A stretch of DNA of 64,000 nucleotides from Thermodesulfobacteriota bacterium (GCA_025062045.1 JANXAF010000006.1:326-64325); one strand, 5' to 3'; positions 53,943 through 63,182 are shown, numbered from the stretch's first letter. Notes: generated from the sequence alone by a model not told the origin. Program-made: numbers and translations.

Positions 53943-53973
53943 TTGGCATTCGGTTACCCGTTTATGGTATAAA
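53943..53973 (+). promoter_or_regulatory. Extended -10 promoter of the phoH operon
   Basis: TGGTATAAA (53965-53973) contains an extended -10 (TGnTATAAA). TTGGCA at 53943-53948 is 19 bases upstream, a spacing tolerated with extended -10 promoters. The start would lie near 53980. Confidence 0.5.
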
Positions 53974-54006
53974 TAATATCGCAGTCGAGGGAGGATAAAA
54001 GGTTTA

Positions 54007-54996
54007 TTGGACGGCACGATTGAGGAAGGTTTCCTGAGGATCTCTTTTGAAGATATAGATACTGCCCGTAATCTCTTTGGTCCCCGCGATGAAAACATAA
54101 AGTACCTCCGTAAGCATTTCAACATAAAGGCGAATGTCCGTGGAAATTACTTAACAATCACAGGAAACAAAAAGGACGTTGAGACTACAAACATAGTGCT
54201 TAAAGAGCTACACGAGAGGGTGAAAAAAGGGTATCATGTCAGTTTGGACGATATAGATGAGGTTGTCTATACTGTAACGGGAACGAGATATGGGCTTGCT
54301 GAAGATCAGATAATTATCCAGCCCACAAGGAAGATTATAACGCCGAGGTCTAAGAACCAAAGGGAGTACATCGATGCCATAAAAAAACACGACATAGTAA
54401 TAGCTATAGGTCCTGCTGGTACTGGAAAGACTTATCTTGCCATGGCCATGGCACTCAACTTTTACTTCGGAAAAGAGGTATCCAAGATTGTACTTACAAG
54501 ACCGGCAATTGAGGCCGGAGAAAAACTCGGTTTCTTACCCGGGACCATGTACGATAAGGTTAACCCTTACTTGCGCCCCCTCTACGACGCCTTATACGAC
54601 ATGGTTGAGTTCGAAAGAGCGTCGAGACTTATAGAAAAGGGGGTCATAGAAATCGCTCCTTTGGCCTTTATGCGCGGAAGAACTTTAAATGACGCATTCA
54701 TAATTCTCGATGAGGCTCAGAACACCCTCTCCGACCAGATGAAGATGTTTCTTACAAGGCTCGGTTTCTCTTCTAAGACAGTTATAACCGGAGACGTTAC
54801 TCAGATAGATCTTCCCGACAAAAAACTAAGCGGTCTGGTTGAGATTCAAACGATACTTAAAGGGATAAAAGGAATACGCTTCGTTTACTTTACCGAAAGA
54901 GACGTTGTAAGACATCCGCTTGTAAGGAAAATAATCAAGGCGTACGAGAAAAGGAAGGCGAATAGCAGTAATGAACGCTCAGAACGGAAAGGATAG
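54007..54996 (+). CDS. PhoH-family ATPase
   Basis: PhoH-like proteins (YbeZ type) are cytoplasmic ATPases that work with YbeY in rRNA processing and ribosome quality control. The 329-residue protein has an N-terminal KH-like region (about 1-100). The P-loop is IGPAGTGKTYLAMAMA (about 138-153), with the helicase-like VLTRPAIEAGEKLGFLPG and Walker B FIILDEAQN. The start is TTG at 54007 with AAAGG close and GGGAGG a little further upstream. The ybeY gene lies two genes downstream, in the conserved phoH-pgpH-ybeY order. It overlaps the next gene by 26 bases. Confidence 0.93.
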   Translation: MDGTIEEGFLRISFEDIDTARNLFGPRDENIKYLRKHFNIKANVRGNYLTITGNKKDVETTNIVLKELHERVKKGYHVSLDDIDEVVYTVTGTRYGLAEDQIIIQPTRKIITPRSKNQREYIDAIKKHDIVIAIGPAGTGKTYLAMAMALNFYFGKEVSKIVLTRPAIEAGEKLGFLPGTMYDKVNPYLRPLYDALYDMVEFERASRLIEKGVIEIAPLAFMRGRTLNDAFIILDEAQNTLSDQMKMFLTRLGFSSKTVITGDVTQIDLPDKKLSGLVEIQTILKGIKGIRFVYFTERDVVRHPLVRKIIKAYEKRKANSSNERSERKG

Positions 54997-56674
54997 GCCT
55001 CCCTCGTCCGTTTTAATAAAAAAGATTCTCATCTTTTTCGTATTTTCCCTTTTTGCAGCCCTCCTATTTACGGCGGAGATTCCTCTCTCAGTTCCGGAGT
55101 ATAAGGAGGGTGATATCGCCAAAAAAAACATAAAAGCAAAACAGGAGACATACGTTCCCGAACTTTCGCTGACCCTAAAAAAGGACGAGATGGTCATAAG
55201 GGAGGGGGAAAGGGTAAGCACGGAACATTTAAAGAAACTGAATGCCTTAAGAAGCAAAGAAAAAGAACGGCCAAGGACTTTGTTAAAACCTTTATTCTTC
55301 CTTCTTTTTGTCTTTTTTTTCACAACCATTATCCACGAATTTGCAGAAAAGAACATAAAAAAGTACCAGATCACTGAAAAAGACCTCATCTTTGCTTTAT
55401 CTCTCACACTCTTTGTGCTTTCCACCATAAAAGCCGTTTGGGCACTCTCAGATTCTATTTCACCTCGATTTAAAACGGATCTTCTTTACTTCGCACCTGT
55501 ATTCCTCTATGGGATGCTCTTAAGGATAGCCCTATTTTCAGAAGCGGCTTTTGTCTTTTCGTCCATACTTACGGCCATAACTATCCTTATGACCTACGAG
55601 TTCCACTTTTCCGTCCATGTATTAGTCTCATCCATTCTTGCAAGCTATTTCTCAAGACAGTGTGAAAGCAGAAACACGATTTTAAAGGCAGGTCTTTATT
55701 CTTCTATCATCGCAAATCTCTTTGTCCTTCTCTTTGCGGGTATCACTGGAGTCGGCACTGAAAATATAATTTACAGGATAGGTTTTGTCTTCTTATCCGG
55801 CATAGTGAGCAGTTTCTTAGCCCTCGGTCTTCTACCTATCATAGAGAACCTCTTCGATTACACAACAGACATAAAGCTCCTGGAGCTTGCAAATCTCGAA
55901 CATCCCCTCCTCGAACAGATGATGGTGAATGCTCCAGGGACGTATCATCACAGCATAATAGTGGGAAACCTCTGTAAAGCAGCTGCGGAAAGTATCGGTG
56001 CCCATCCTCTACTTGCTAGGGTTGGAGCTTATTACCACGATATAGGAAAGTTAAAGATGCCCCACTACTACGTCGAAAATAGAAAAGGTTTTGAGGATGC
56101 GCATAAAAATCTGACCCCGAACATGAGCGCCCTTATCATCTTATCCCACGTTAAAGAAGGTGTCGAACTTGCAGAAAAGTATAAGCTTGGAAAAAAGATA
56201 CGGGACATAATTCATCAGCATCACGGTAAAAGCTTATGCGCCTTTTTCTACAACAGGGCTAAAGAACGGGAAGATCCTTCGATACAGATCGTAGAAGAAA
56301 AAGACTTTCGATATCCCGGACCAAAGCCCCAGACAAAGGAGGCTGGGATAGTGATGCTTGCCGACCAGGTTGAGGCATCGAGTAGGGTTTTGGAAGATCC
56401 AACGCCTAAAAGGATAGAGTCGCACGTCCAAAAGATAATAGAGGAGATATTCCTGGACGGGCAGCTCGATGAGTGTGAATTGACTCTTAAGGATCTCCAC
56501 GCGATACAAAAAAGCTTCACAAACATTCTTACAGCCATGTTCCACCACCGTATTGAATATCCGGACAGGAAAGACTATGCCAGTGGTACTGCAAGACAGG
56601 CAGAAAAGACTAAAAACGGACAAAAGGCTAATAAGAAGGGTAACGGAAGAGTTATTAGCCTTTTTAGGACTTAG
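54971..56674 (+). CDS. PgpH-type membrane HD phosphohydrolase (c-di-AMP phosphodiesterase-like)
   Basis: The 567-residue protein combines an N-terminal helix and a short extracellular segment with seven membrane helices (about 100-290). A C-terminal HD domain (about 330-510) has GTYHHSIIVGNL, YYHDIGKLKMPHYY and HHGKSL metal ligands. Gram-positive PgpH hydrolyses cyclic di-AMP and is about 700 residues. Here the extracellular part is much shorter. Whether this organism makes c-di-AMP is not shown by the window. The gene overlaps phoH by 26 bases and ybeY by 98 bases. Confidence 0.9.
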   Translation: MNAQNGKDRPPSSVLIKKILIFFVFSLFAALLFTAEIPLSVPEYKEGDIAKKNIKAKQETYVPELSLTLKKDEMVIREGERVSTEHLKKLNALRSKEKERPRTLLKPLFFLLFVFFFTTIIHEFAEKNIKKYQITEKDLIFALSLTLFVLSTIKAVWALSDSISPRFKTDLLYFAPVFLYGMLLRIALFSEAAFVFSSILTAITILMTYEFHFSVHVLVSSILASYFSRQCESRNTILKAGLYSSIIANLFVLLFAGITGVGTENIIYRIGFVFLSGIVSSFLALGLLPIIENLFDYTTDIKLLELANLEHPLLEQMMVNAPGTYHHSIIVGNLCKAAAESIGAHPLLARVGAYYHDIGKLKMPHYYVENRKGFEDAHKNLTPNMSALIILSHVKEGVELAEKYKLGKKIRDIIHQHHGKSLCAFFYNRAKEREDPSIQIVEEKDFRYPGPKPQTKEAGIVMLADQVEASSRVLEDPTPKRIESHVQKIIEEIFLDGQLDECELTLKDLHAIQKSFTNILTAMFHHRIEYPDRKDYASGTARQAEKTKNGQKANKKGNGRVISLFRT

Positions 56675-57065
56675 CGATAAGACACTTAACATTCTTTTTA
56701 CGGATGACGAGGGTATAAAAGAATTCAATAGAAGGTTCCTAAAGAGGGATCGGCCAACAAACGTCATTTCTTTTTCGTATCTCAAACAAGAAGATTTGCT
56801 TTTCACTCAGAATATTATGGGAGACATAATAATCTCTCTAGAGAGAGCTGCCAAAGAGGCAGAAGGCGCAAACATTCCCTTCTATCAGCGACTTTTTGAA
56901 CTTATAATTCACGGCATTTTGCACATAATCGGTTACGACCATGAAGAGAGCGAAAGAGAAAGGCGAAGGATGAGGTATATGGAGAAAAAGCTTATGAATC
57001 TTTTAAAATCAACATCAATCTATGGACAAATTCCGGATTCTGAGAAATCGAAGTTTAAGTCCTGA
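56577..57065 (+). CDS. ybeY: Endoribonuclease YbeY
   Basis: YbeY is a zinc-dependent endoribonuclease that matures the 3' end of 16S rRNA. The 162-residue protein has the zinc motif HGILHIIGYDHEE (H-x3-H-x5-H) near residue 113 and the preceding TNVISFSY and MGDIIIS segments. The ATG at 56577 gives the usual length, with AGGAAAG upstream. This start lies 98 bases inside the 3' end of pgpH, so those bases encode two proteins. It overlaps lnt by 44 bases downstream. Confidence 0.93.
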   Translation: MPVVLQDRQKRLKTDKRLIRRVTEELLAFLGLSDKTLNILFTDDEGIKEFNRRFLKRDRPTNVISFSYLKQEDLLFTQNIMGDIIISLERAAKEAEGANIPFYQRLFELIIHGILHIIGYDHEESERERRRMRYMEKKLMNLLKSTSIYGQIPDSEKSKFKS

Positions 57066-58563
57066 TTTTCTTTTCCCTTTTTCTTCCGGACTTTTGATGG
57101 TCCTTTCACAACCGCCTTTTCCTTTTTTCTTTCTTGCTTATTTTTGTCTCGTTCCCCTTTTTTACTCAATGAGACGGGACGGGTCGAAAGCTGATTTTTT
57201 TTTCGGTCTCAAATCTGGAATCGTTGCCTACATTGGGCTCCTCTATTGGGTCGTGATTGCAATGACAAAGTACGGTGGAATAAATCTTCTATCGAGTATG
57301 GCCTGTATGCTTCTACTCTCAACCTATCTGGCTTTGTATGTTGGTGCGTTTACCTACATATCAAGCCTCACGGAGTCAGTACTCCGAATACCTGTTTATT
57401 TTTCTGCACCTTTTTTCTGGACACTTTTAGAGTATTTGAGGACCTATATGCTCACTGGTTTTCCGTGGTCGCTTTTGGCCTACTCTCAATACAATTTTCT
57501 TCCCTTTATTCAAATATGCTCCTTTGCGGGTCCTTACTACGTTTCTTATGTCATAGTATCGATTAACTGCCTGCTCTTTCTACTTTTGACTAGAAATTTA
57601 AAATCCAAGGCGGAGTTCTTTTTTTCTGTCTTTGTTACTATGCTCGTTGTCGTTACGATTTTTTATGGTCTTATAAGGCTAATTTCGGATGAAGAAATGA
57701 AAAGCACAAAAATTGTTTCGGTAATTCAGGCATCCATACGTCAAGATGTTAAATGGACTGATGAGTATAAATTGGAAACTTTAAAAAAACATATATCGAT
57801 AACGTTGGGTGTACCGCAAGAAAGTAACCTTATAGTCTGGCCCGAGACAGCACTGCCTTTTACCCTTGAGGAAGGAGGTTTGATGGTAGACGAGTTTTCG
57901 AAGTTTGTGCGAATCCTTAACGTTCCCCTCCTTGTGGGAGCCCTCTCAAGGGATGAGACGAAAAAACTTTACAACTCAGCTTTTCTTTTCGATTCCTATG
58001 GAAAAGTCATCGGTATTTACAGGAAAGTCCATTTGGTACCATTCGGAGAATATACACCCCTTATAGAATACTTTCCTTTCCTTGAGAAAATTAGCGTAGC
58101 AGGCGAGGATTTTAGCCCAGGAAAGAGCCACGAGCCCCTACTGTTACCTGGATTTGGCAGAATCGGCGTTCTTATCTGTTACGAAGGGATCTTTCCCCAG
58201 ATATCGAGAAAGACTGTGATCGAGGGAGCCGAAATCCTTATAAACCTAACTAACGATGCCTGGTACGACAGAAGCTCTGCTCCCTACCAGCATTTTGCTT
58301 TTTACATTTTTCGAGCCATTGAAACAGATAGGTTCGTAGTAAGATCCGCAAATACAGGGATAAGCGCGGTAATAGATCCCAAAGGAAGAGTCATATCTAA
58401 GACTTCTTTGTTCACGGAGGAGATCCTTACATCCAAAATTTCTCTAAGGAAAGGAGAGACGTTCTATGTGAAGTATGGGGACTGGTTCATAGCTCTCGTC
58501 GCTTTTGCACTTTTTATCACAGTTGCTTTTAGATCACTTTCTCATAAATACCTCTGGAAGTAG
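57022..58563 (+). CDS. lnt: Apolipoprotein N-acyltransferase
   Basis: Lnt adds the third acyl chain to lipoproteins in the inner membrane of Gram-negative bacteria. The 513-residue protein has about six N-terminal membrane helices (about 15-215). A periplasmic nitrilase domain follows, with catalytic glutamate in WPETALPF, lysine in YRKVHLVPFGEY and cysteine in ICYEGIFP, then a final C-terminal helix. It starts 44 bases inside ybeY. It ends 30 bases inside the convergent dctM gene. The ybeY-lnt neighbourhood is common in proteobacteria. Confidence 0.95.
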   Translation: MDKFRILRNRSLSPDFLFPFSSGLLMVLSQPPFPFFFLAYFCLVPLFYSMRRDGSKADFFFGLKSGIVAYIGLLYWVVIAMTKYGGINLLSSMACMLLLSTYLALYVGAFTYISSLTESVLRIPVYFSAPFFWTLLEYLRTYMLTGFPWSLLAYSQYNFLPFIQICSFAGPYYVSYVIVSINCLLFLLLTRNLKSKAEFFFSVFVTMLVVVTIFYGLIRLISDEEMKSTKIVSVIQASIRQDVKWTDEYKLETLKKHISITLGVPQESNLIVWPETALPFTLEEGGLMVDEFSKFVRILNVPLLVGALSRDETKKLYNSAFLFDSYGKVIGIYRKVHLVPFGEYTPLIEYFPFLEKISVAGEDFSPGKSHEPLLLPGFGRIGVLICYEGIFPQISRKTVIEGAEILINLTNDAWYDRSSAPYQHFAFYIFRAIETDRFVVRSANTGISAVIDPKGRVISKTSLFTEEILTSKISLRKGETFYVKYGDWFIALVAFALFITVAFRSLSHKYLWK

Positions 58564-59817
58564 AAGCGATATTTGAGGAATGTAGGTCATGACGAAAAGG
58601 CACCCTATGAAGATGAGAAGGTAGGGAAATACCATTTTCGATACTTCCACAAGGCTTTTTTTCATGATCGCCATCGATACGAATAAGTTTAGCCCAAAAG
58701 GAGGTGTCAGAAATCCGCACTCTATGTTTACTATCATCACTATGCCGAAATGGACCGGGTCTATATTGAACGCCTTTAAAGTCTCCAAAAGGATCGGGGA
58801 AATAACGATCACTGCTGTCACTATATCCATGAAACTGCCGATCACGATTAGAAGTGCATTTATCGCCAAAAGGAAAAGCCACTTGGCTTGAATGTACGAA
58901 ACTATGAGCTCTGCAAGCCTCTGGGGTATCTGCTCAATCGTTAAAAGCCAAACGAAGGTCATTGCGCATGAGAGAATAAAGAGAAGGCAACCAGAAAGGA
59001 TGGCAGAGTTTTTTGCTATCTTTACTATCTTTCCAAATGTAAGCTCCTTATATATAAACATTTCAACAAATATGGCATAGATAGCGGAGACGGCCGCTGC
59101 TTCAGTGGGTGTAAAGACACCTCCGTAAATCCCGCCAAGTACGAGAAAGGGAAGGAGAAGTGCCCAAATTCCCTCTTTTAATATCCTTTTTGCCTCATTT
59201 AAACTGTAATTTTTTTGAGTTCCCCACCCGTTGATTCTAGATAGGATGTATGAGTAAACCATAAGGCAGGTGCCGATAAAAAAACCAGGAAGGAACCCCG
59301 CAAGGAAGATCTCGGCAACCGAAACATGCATAACTAGAGCATAAAGTATCATAGGTATACTGGGAGGTATTAGAATTCCCAACGATCCTGCGGATGTTAA
59401 AAGCCCTATTGAAAATTTTTCGTCGTAGCCAGCCTTAATCAGGGCCGGCATCATTATGCTACCTATCGCGATAACGGTTGCCGGAGAGGAACCGGAGATA
59501 GCGGCAAAAAATACACACGAAAGTACTGAAGCAATAGCTAGCCCACCTGTAAATCTTCCCACCACAAGATTCATGATTGAAACGAGTTTTTCAGCTAATT
59601 TTCCTTCTCCCATTACATTTCCAGAAAGTATGAAGAGGGGAACCGCAATGAGTACAAAATTGTCAAGGCCGTTGAAAAGTTGCTGAATAAGTGAGGTGAG
59701 AGGGGTCTTCGTTAGGAAAGCAAGGTAGATTGCTGTCGTTGACGCTAAAACAAGCGCTATCGGAACACTAAGTACGAGAAAGAGAGAGAAACAGAGAAGT
59801 ATTATGCTCAAATCCAT
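58534..59817 (-). CDS. dctM: TRAP transporter large permease subunit
   Basis: DctM is the main channel of a tripartite ATP-independent periplasmic transporter, powered by sodium or proton gradients. The 427-residue protein has about twelve helices. It contains LFILSGNVMGEGKLAEKLV near residue 60, ISGSSPATVIAIGSIMMPAL around 105-125, and ECGFLTPPFGLNLFV near the C terminus. It starts one base after the dctQ stop with GGGAAAG upstream. The substrate is usually a carboxylate. It is not adjacent to any catabolic gene that would identify it. Confidence 0.95.
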   Translation of the reverse strand: MDLSIILLCFSLFLVLSVPIALVLASTTAIYLAFLTKTPLTSLIQQLFNGLDNFVLIAVPLFILSGNVMGEGKLAEKLVSIMNLVVGRFTGGLAIASVLSCVFFAAISGSSPATVIAIGSIMMPALIKAGYDEKFSIGLLTSAGSLGILIPPSIPMILYALVMHVSVAEIFLAGFLPGFFIGTCLMVYSYILSRINGWGTQKNYSLNEAKRILKEGIWALLLPFLVLGGIYGGVFTPTEAAAVSAIYAIFVEMFIYKELTFGKIVKIAKNSAILSGCLLFILSCAMTFVWLLTIEQIPQRLAELIVSYIQAKWLFLLAINALLIVIGSFMDIVTAVIVISPILLETLKAFNIDPVHFGIVMIVNIECGFLTPPFGLNLFVSMAIMKKSLVEVSKMVFPYLLIFIGCLFVMTYIPQISLLLPEVFMRK

Positions 59818-60324
59818 TTAGCTTTCCCGCGTCAATTTCTTTAATGGTTCTTTTCTTAAAAATGAGATGAAGTGACTTACAGACAGGAAAAAGAATCTAA
59901 GTGCCATGATGGCAGAAAAGACTGGGATGGAAAAGTAAGGCAGAAACATCGGTATTTGCATGGCAGAACTTTTGACCCCGAATTTTTTGAGATGAATAAC
60001 ATGGGTTAGTCCGTAATAAACAAAAACTGAGCATATGAAGGACGAAACAATATAGGCAAGCAATTTTAGAAGATGGCCCGTCCGATCTGGTAGACTTTCG
60101 GTTAGGGCTTCCATCGAAAAATGGGTTCCGTATTTGACTCCCAGTGAAGCCCCGAGAAAAGTCATAAATATCAAGGTATAGTTCGCAAACTCGTTAAACC
60201 ACATGAAGGTAAAAGAGATGGTGTACCTAAAAACGGTTTCTAAAAAAGTAATAAAGGCAAGAAAGAGAATGAGAAAAGCGATGACGCCTTCCTCGATTGC
60301 TTGAAGTTTCCTTATAATTCCCAT
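59818..60324 (-). CDS. dctQ: TRAP transporter small permease subunit
   Basis: The 168-residue protein has four membrane helices, the DctQ pattern, with ETVFRYTISFTFMWFNEFAN near residue 30 and GVKYGTHFSMEAL around 62-74. It links the binding protein to the large permease. The ATG at 60324 lies 29 bases after the dctP stop, and a strong hairpin occupies that gap. The ribosome binding site is weak, consistent with lower expression than DctP. Confidence 0.92.
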   Translation of the reverse strand: MGIIRKLQAIEEGVIAFLILFLAFITFLETVFRYTISFTFMWFNEFANYTLIFMTFLGASLGVKYGTHFSMEALTESLPDRTGHLLKLLAYIVSSFICSVFVYYGLTHVIHLKKFGVKSSAMQIPMFLPYFSIPVFSAIMALRFFFLSVSHFISFLRKEPLKKLTRES

Positions 60325-60334
60325 GCTACGAGAA

Positions 60335-60355
60335 GAAAAGGGCTACACCCTTTTC
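60335..60355 (-). promoter_or_regulatory. Intergenic hairpin between dctP and dctQ
   Basis: GAAAAGGG pairs with CCCTTTTC around a five-base loop, starting at the dctP stop codon. A pyrimidine-rich stretch follows on the minus strand. It could protect the dctP mRNA 3' end or partly terminate transcription, giving more binding protein than permease. Confidence 0.6.
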
Positions 60356-61361
60356 ATCTGCGCTTTGAGTAGTATTCTATCTTTTTCACGAAAAAGTCGT
60401 ACCACTCAGGACCTACAACGGTCCTAAACTTTTCGTGAACAGGTTTTACCGCTTTTTTAAATTCGTTCCTTTCCTTTTCGCTTAGGACGTAGACTTCAAC
60501 ATTCTGAGCCTTTGCCTTCTCGACAGCCTCTTCCCTGTGTTTTGCGTTTACTTCCCTATTCACCTTTATCTGCACGTCTGCAGCCTCTTTGAAAATCCTT
60601 TGCTGATCAGGGGTAAGGGTATTCCAAAAAGCTTTGTTTACAACCGTCAAGCACTCCGTAAGTATATGGTTTGTTATCGTTGCATACTTGTTTACTTCAG
60701 TAAACTTCATGAGGATCGATGTATAAAGCGGGTTATCCTGACCGTCGATTATTCTCTGCTGTAGCGCGTTATACACCTCGGGGAAAGGCATTGGTGTTGG
60801 ATTTGCACCGAGTGCCTTGAATGTTTCTATGTGGAGCGGGCTTTCGATAACCCTAATTTTGAGTCCCTTGAGATCGGATGGTCTCTTTATGGGCCTTTTT
60901 GAGTTAGTAATATCCCTGAACTCGTTTTCCGTGTAACCAATAAAAACAAAACCTTTCTGATCACAGTATTTTGCAAGTCTCTCCTTTACTTCCTTATCAT
61001 CCAGGACCTTGTAGGCGACTTCCCTCGTCGGGAATATGAAAGGAAGTTCTATTATGGCAACTTCGGGCACATAATTCGACAAGACCCCAGCGGTTACAGA
61101 AGTCATATGGAGCGTTCCTGCCTGAACCTGTTCCGTCATCGATCTTTCTCCGCCCAGTTGTCCAAGCGGGAAGACTTGAACTTCCACCTCACCGTTCGTC
61201 TTTTCGTTTACGTATTTCGCAAAAGCCAAGGTTCCCTGGTGCTGTCCATGAACTGGCGGAGCGACGTGTCCGTATTTGACGACAAGTTTTGCTTCTAAAC
61301 CCGAAACTCCAACAAAAAGGCAAAAAATTACGAAGATGGTGGAAATTAACGCTTTTTTCAT
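60354..61361 (-). CDS. dctP: TRAP transporter substrate-binding protein, DctP family
   Basis: The 335-residue precursor has a signal peptide (about 1-24, ending GLEAK). The mature protein starts LVVKYGHVAPPVHGQHQG. It contains IRVIESPLHIETFKALGANP (about 170-189, with the arginine that usually binds a carboxylate) and YNALQQRIIDGQDNPLYTS. GGGGGA precedes the ATG. It is the first of the three TRAP genes. The ligand is likely a C4-dicarboxylate, sugar acid or another organic acid. Confidence 0.95.
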   Translation of the reverse strand: MKKALISTIFVIFCLFVGVSGLEAKLVVKYGHVAPPVHGQHQGTLAFAKYVNEKTNGEVEVQVFPLGQLGGERSMTEQVQAGTLHMTSVTAGVLSNYVPEVAIIELPFIFPTREVAYKVLDDKEVKERLAKYCDQKGFVFIGYTENEFRDITNSKRPIKRPSDLKGLKIRVIESPLHIETFKALGANPTPMPFPEVYNALQQRIIDGQDNPLYTSILMKFTEVNKYATITNHILTECLTVVNKAFWNTLTPDQQRIFKEAADVQIKVNREVNAKHREEAVEKAKAQNVEVYVLSEKERNEFKKAVKPVHEKFRTVVGPEWYDFFVKKIEYYSKRR

Positions 61362-61373
61362 GATTTCCCCCCA

Positions 61374-61706
61374 TTATTTATCTATTATAGGTTCTATCTG
61401 GCCCAGGGGCCTTAAAAATGTGTACTCAAATGGTTCGTGAATTAGCTTCTTTCCAATGTATTCCGTATCCTGGGTTCCCAAACTAAAAGGGATAGAAAGG
61501 ATCGATGCCAAAATACCAAGAGCACACGCCGTTATGCCAGCAGGTCTCAATACCAAAAGGTCAAATAGGATGCTTTCACCGGTTGGTCCTTCTTTTACAT
61601 CCGTTGCCTCACATTTCTGAGCTATTCCAGAAAGAAAAAGGCTTAAGATCACTGCTAGACTTATAAATATTCTTAAGTTCTTTAGGAAGATTTTGCCGAT
61701 CTTCAA
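61374..61706 (-). CDS. Small exported protein of unknown function
   Basis: About 110 residues. An N-terminal hydrophobic signal-like helix (SLAVILSLFLSGIAQKCEA) comes first. A second hydrophobic segment (AGITACALGILASILSIPFS) and a conserved-looking tail, EPFEYTFLRPLG, follow. Small proteins with the same V-x-RP and EPF-x-YTF-x-RPLG pattern occur in Geobacter-like bacteria; their role is unknown. A GTG at 61715 overlaps the bioA stop but abuts GGAGGG. The TTG at 61706 has better spacing, so I use it. It lies between bioA and dctP on the same strand. Confidence 0.65.
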   Translation of the reverse strand: MKIGKIFLKNLRIFISLAVILSLFLSGIAQKCEATDVKEGPTGESILFDLLVLRPAGITACALGILASILSIPFSLGTQDTEYIGKKLIHEPFEYTFLRPLGQIEPIIDK

Positions 61707-61711
61707 AACTA

Positions 61712-63076
61712 TCACCCCTCCTTTTCGGTAACCTCATAAATACTTTCGAAGACTATGTCGAATATTTTTTTTAGCGTTTCCTCATCTATCGCTAAGGGAG
61801 GCATAATAACTACCACATCTCCAAGTGGTCTAATTATAAGGCCCATTTCTCTTGCTTTTAGAATAACCTTTTGCCCCATCTTTCTTTCCGGCGGATACGA
61901 TTTTTTGTCTTTTTTTGTCTGAACAAGCTCGATTCCTATCATCATTCCACCCTGTCTTACATCGCCAACATGTGCCAATTCATTAAACCGCCCTAGTTCT
62001 CCTCTTGCGAATTCTATTTTGGCTCTGATTTTTTCCAAGAGATTCTCTTTTTCGAAAAGTTCTAGATTTGCCAATCCGAGGTTACAGGCTATGGGATTTC
62101 CAGTGTACGTATGGCCGTGAAAGAACGTTTTGAATTCTTCATAACTACCAAGGAAGGCCTCGTATATCTCATCAGTTGTAACGGTTGCGGCAAGAGGGAG
62201 ATAACCTCCTGTGATGCCCTTAGCAAGACAAATAATATCAGGCCTTACACCTTCTCTCTCACAGGCAAAAAGTGTTCCTGTTCTACCAAATCCTGTCGCA
62301 ACTTCATCGGCGATAAAGAGAAGGTCGTTTTCCTTGGTCACCTTCCAAACCCTTGACAGAAAACCCTCCGGCTGGACTATTATGCCCCCCGCTCCTTGAA
62401 CGTAAGGTTCTATAATGACGCCACATAGCTCGTCTTTGTGTTCCATGACAATATGTTCGAAGATTGAGGCACACTCCATTGCACATTTTGACCTGTCCAG
62501 CTTCAAAGGACATCTGTAACAGTAAGGCGAAGGCGCCTTGTAAGACTTAAAAAGTAGGGGCCTATAAATCTTATGGAATAGGTCGATGCCGCCTACACTT
62601 ACTGCGCCTAGAGTGTCTCCGTGATAGCCGTTTCTAAAACAGACGAACGACCTTCGCTTTTTTTCTCCTTTATGCTGCCAAAAATGGAATGCCATCTTCA
62701 AAGCAACCTCAACGGCTGTTGAGCCATTATCCGAATAAAAGACTTTATTTAGACCCTCGGGCAGTAACTCTGTAAGCCTCTTAGCTAGTAATATCGATGG
62801 AATATTTGCAAGGCCGAGCAGAGTTGAATGGGGAAGCTTGTATGCCTGCTCAACTATGGCTTTTATGAGTTCCTCTCTTGTGTACCCGAAGACGTTGACC
62901 CATATGGATGAAGTTCCATCTATGTATCTTTTGCCATCAACGTCAATTAGGTAAAAGCCATCCCCTCTCTCTATTATTAGGGGATCACTCTCCACGTATT
63001 CCTTCATCTGTGTGAATGGATGCCAGACGTGTTTTTTGTCCCACTCTCGAAGCAGTTCTTTTAAGTTTTCGTCCAT
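61712..63076 (-). CDS. bioA: Adenosylmethionine--8-amino-7-oxononanoate transaminase
   Basis: BioA makes 7,8-diaminopelargonate in biotin synthesis, using SAM as amino donor. The 454-residue class III aminotransferase has HVWHPFTQMKEY near the N terminus, SVFSDNGSTAVEVALKMA-like segment (here FYSDNGSTAVEVALKM), and FIADEVATGFGRTGTLFACE. The PLP lysine is in CLAKGITGGYLPLAA. I use the ATG at 63076, with GGGGAGA upstream. An in-frame ATG at 63145 lies upstream of the promoter -35 and is unlikely. Biotin would serve carboxylases such as the one starting at 63251, transcribed divergently. Confidence 0.94.
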   Translation of the reverse strand: MDENLKELLREWDKKHVWHPFTQMKEYVESDPLIIERGDGFYLIDVDGKRYIDGTSSIWVNVFGYTREELIKAIVEQAYKLPHSTLLGLANIPSILLAKRLTELLPEGLNKVFYSDNGSTAVEVALKMAFHFWQHKGEKKRRSFVCFRNGYHGDTLGAVSVGGIDLFHKIYRPLLFKSYKAPSPYCYRCPLKLDRSKCAMECASIFEHIVMEHKDELCGVIIEPYVQGAGGIIVQPEGFLSRVWKVTKENDLLFIADEVATGFGRTGTLFACEREGVRPDIICLAKGITGGYLPLAATVTTDEIYEAFLGSYEEFKTFFHGHTYTGNPIACNLGLANLELFEKENLLEKIRAKIEFARGELGRFNELAHVGDVRQGGMMIGIELVQTKKDKKSYPPERKMGQKVILKAREMGLIIRPLGDVVVIMPPLAIDEETLKKIFDIVFESIYEVTEKEG

Positions 63077-63101
63077 CCCATCTCCCCAGTTTTTTTTCTT
63101 T

Positions 63102-63129
63102 TTTACAATTTCGCGAGAATAGGTGTCAA
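63102..63129 (-). promoter_or_regulatory. Promoter of bioA
   Basis: On the minus strand TTGACA (63129-63124), 16 bases and TGTAAA (63107-63102). The start near 63095 lies upstream of ATG 63076 and supports that start codon over the one at 63145. Confidence 0.55.
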
Positions 63130-63182
63130 CCCGAATTTTCGACAATCTAAGTTCTTGGTTAGAGATTTGGGTACTAAATTTA

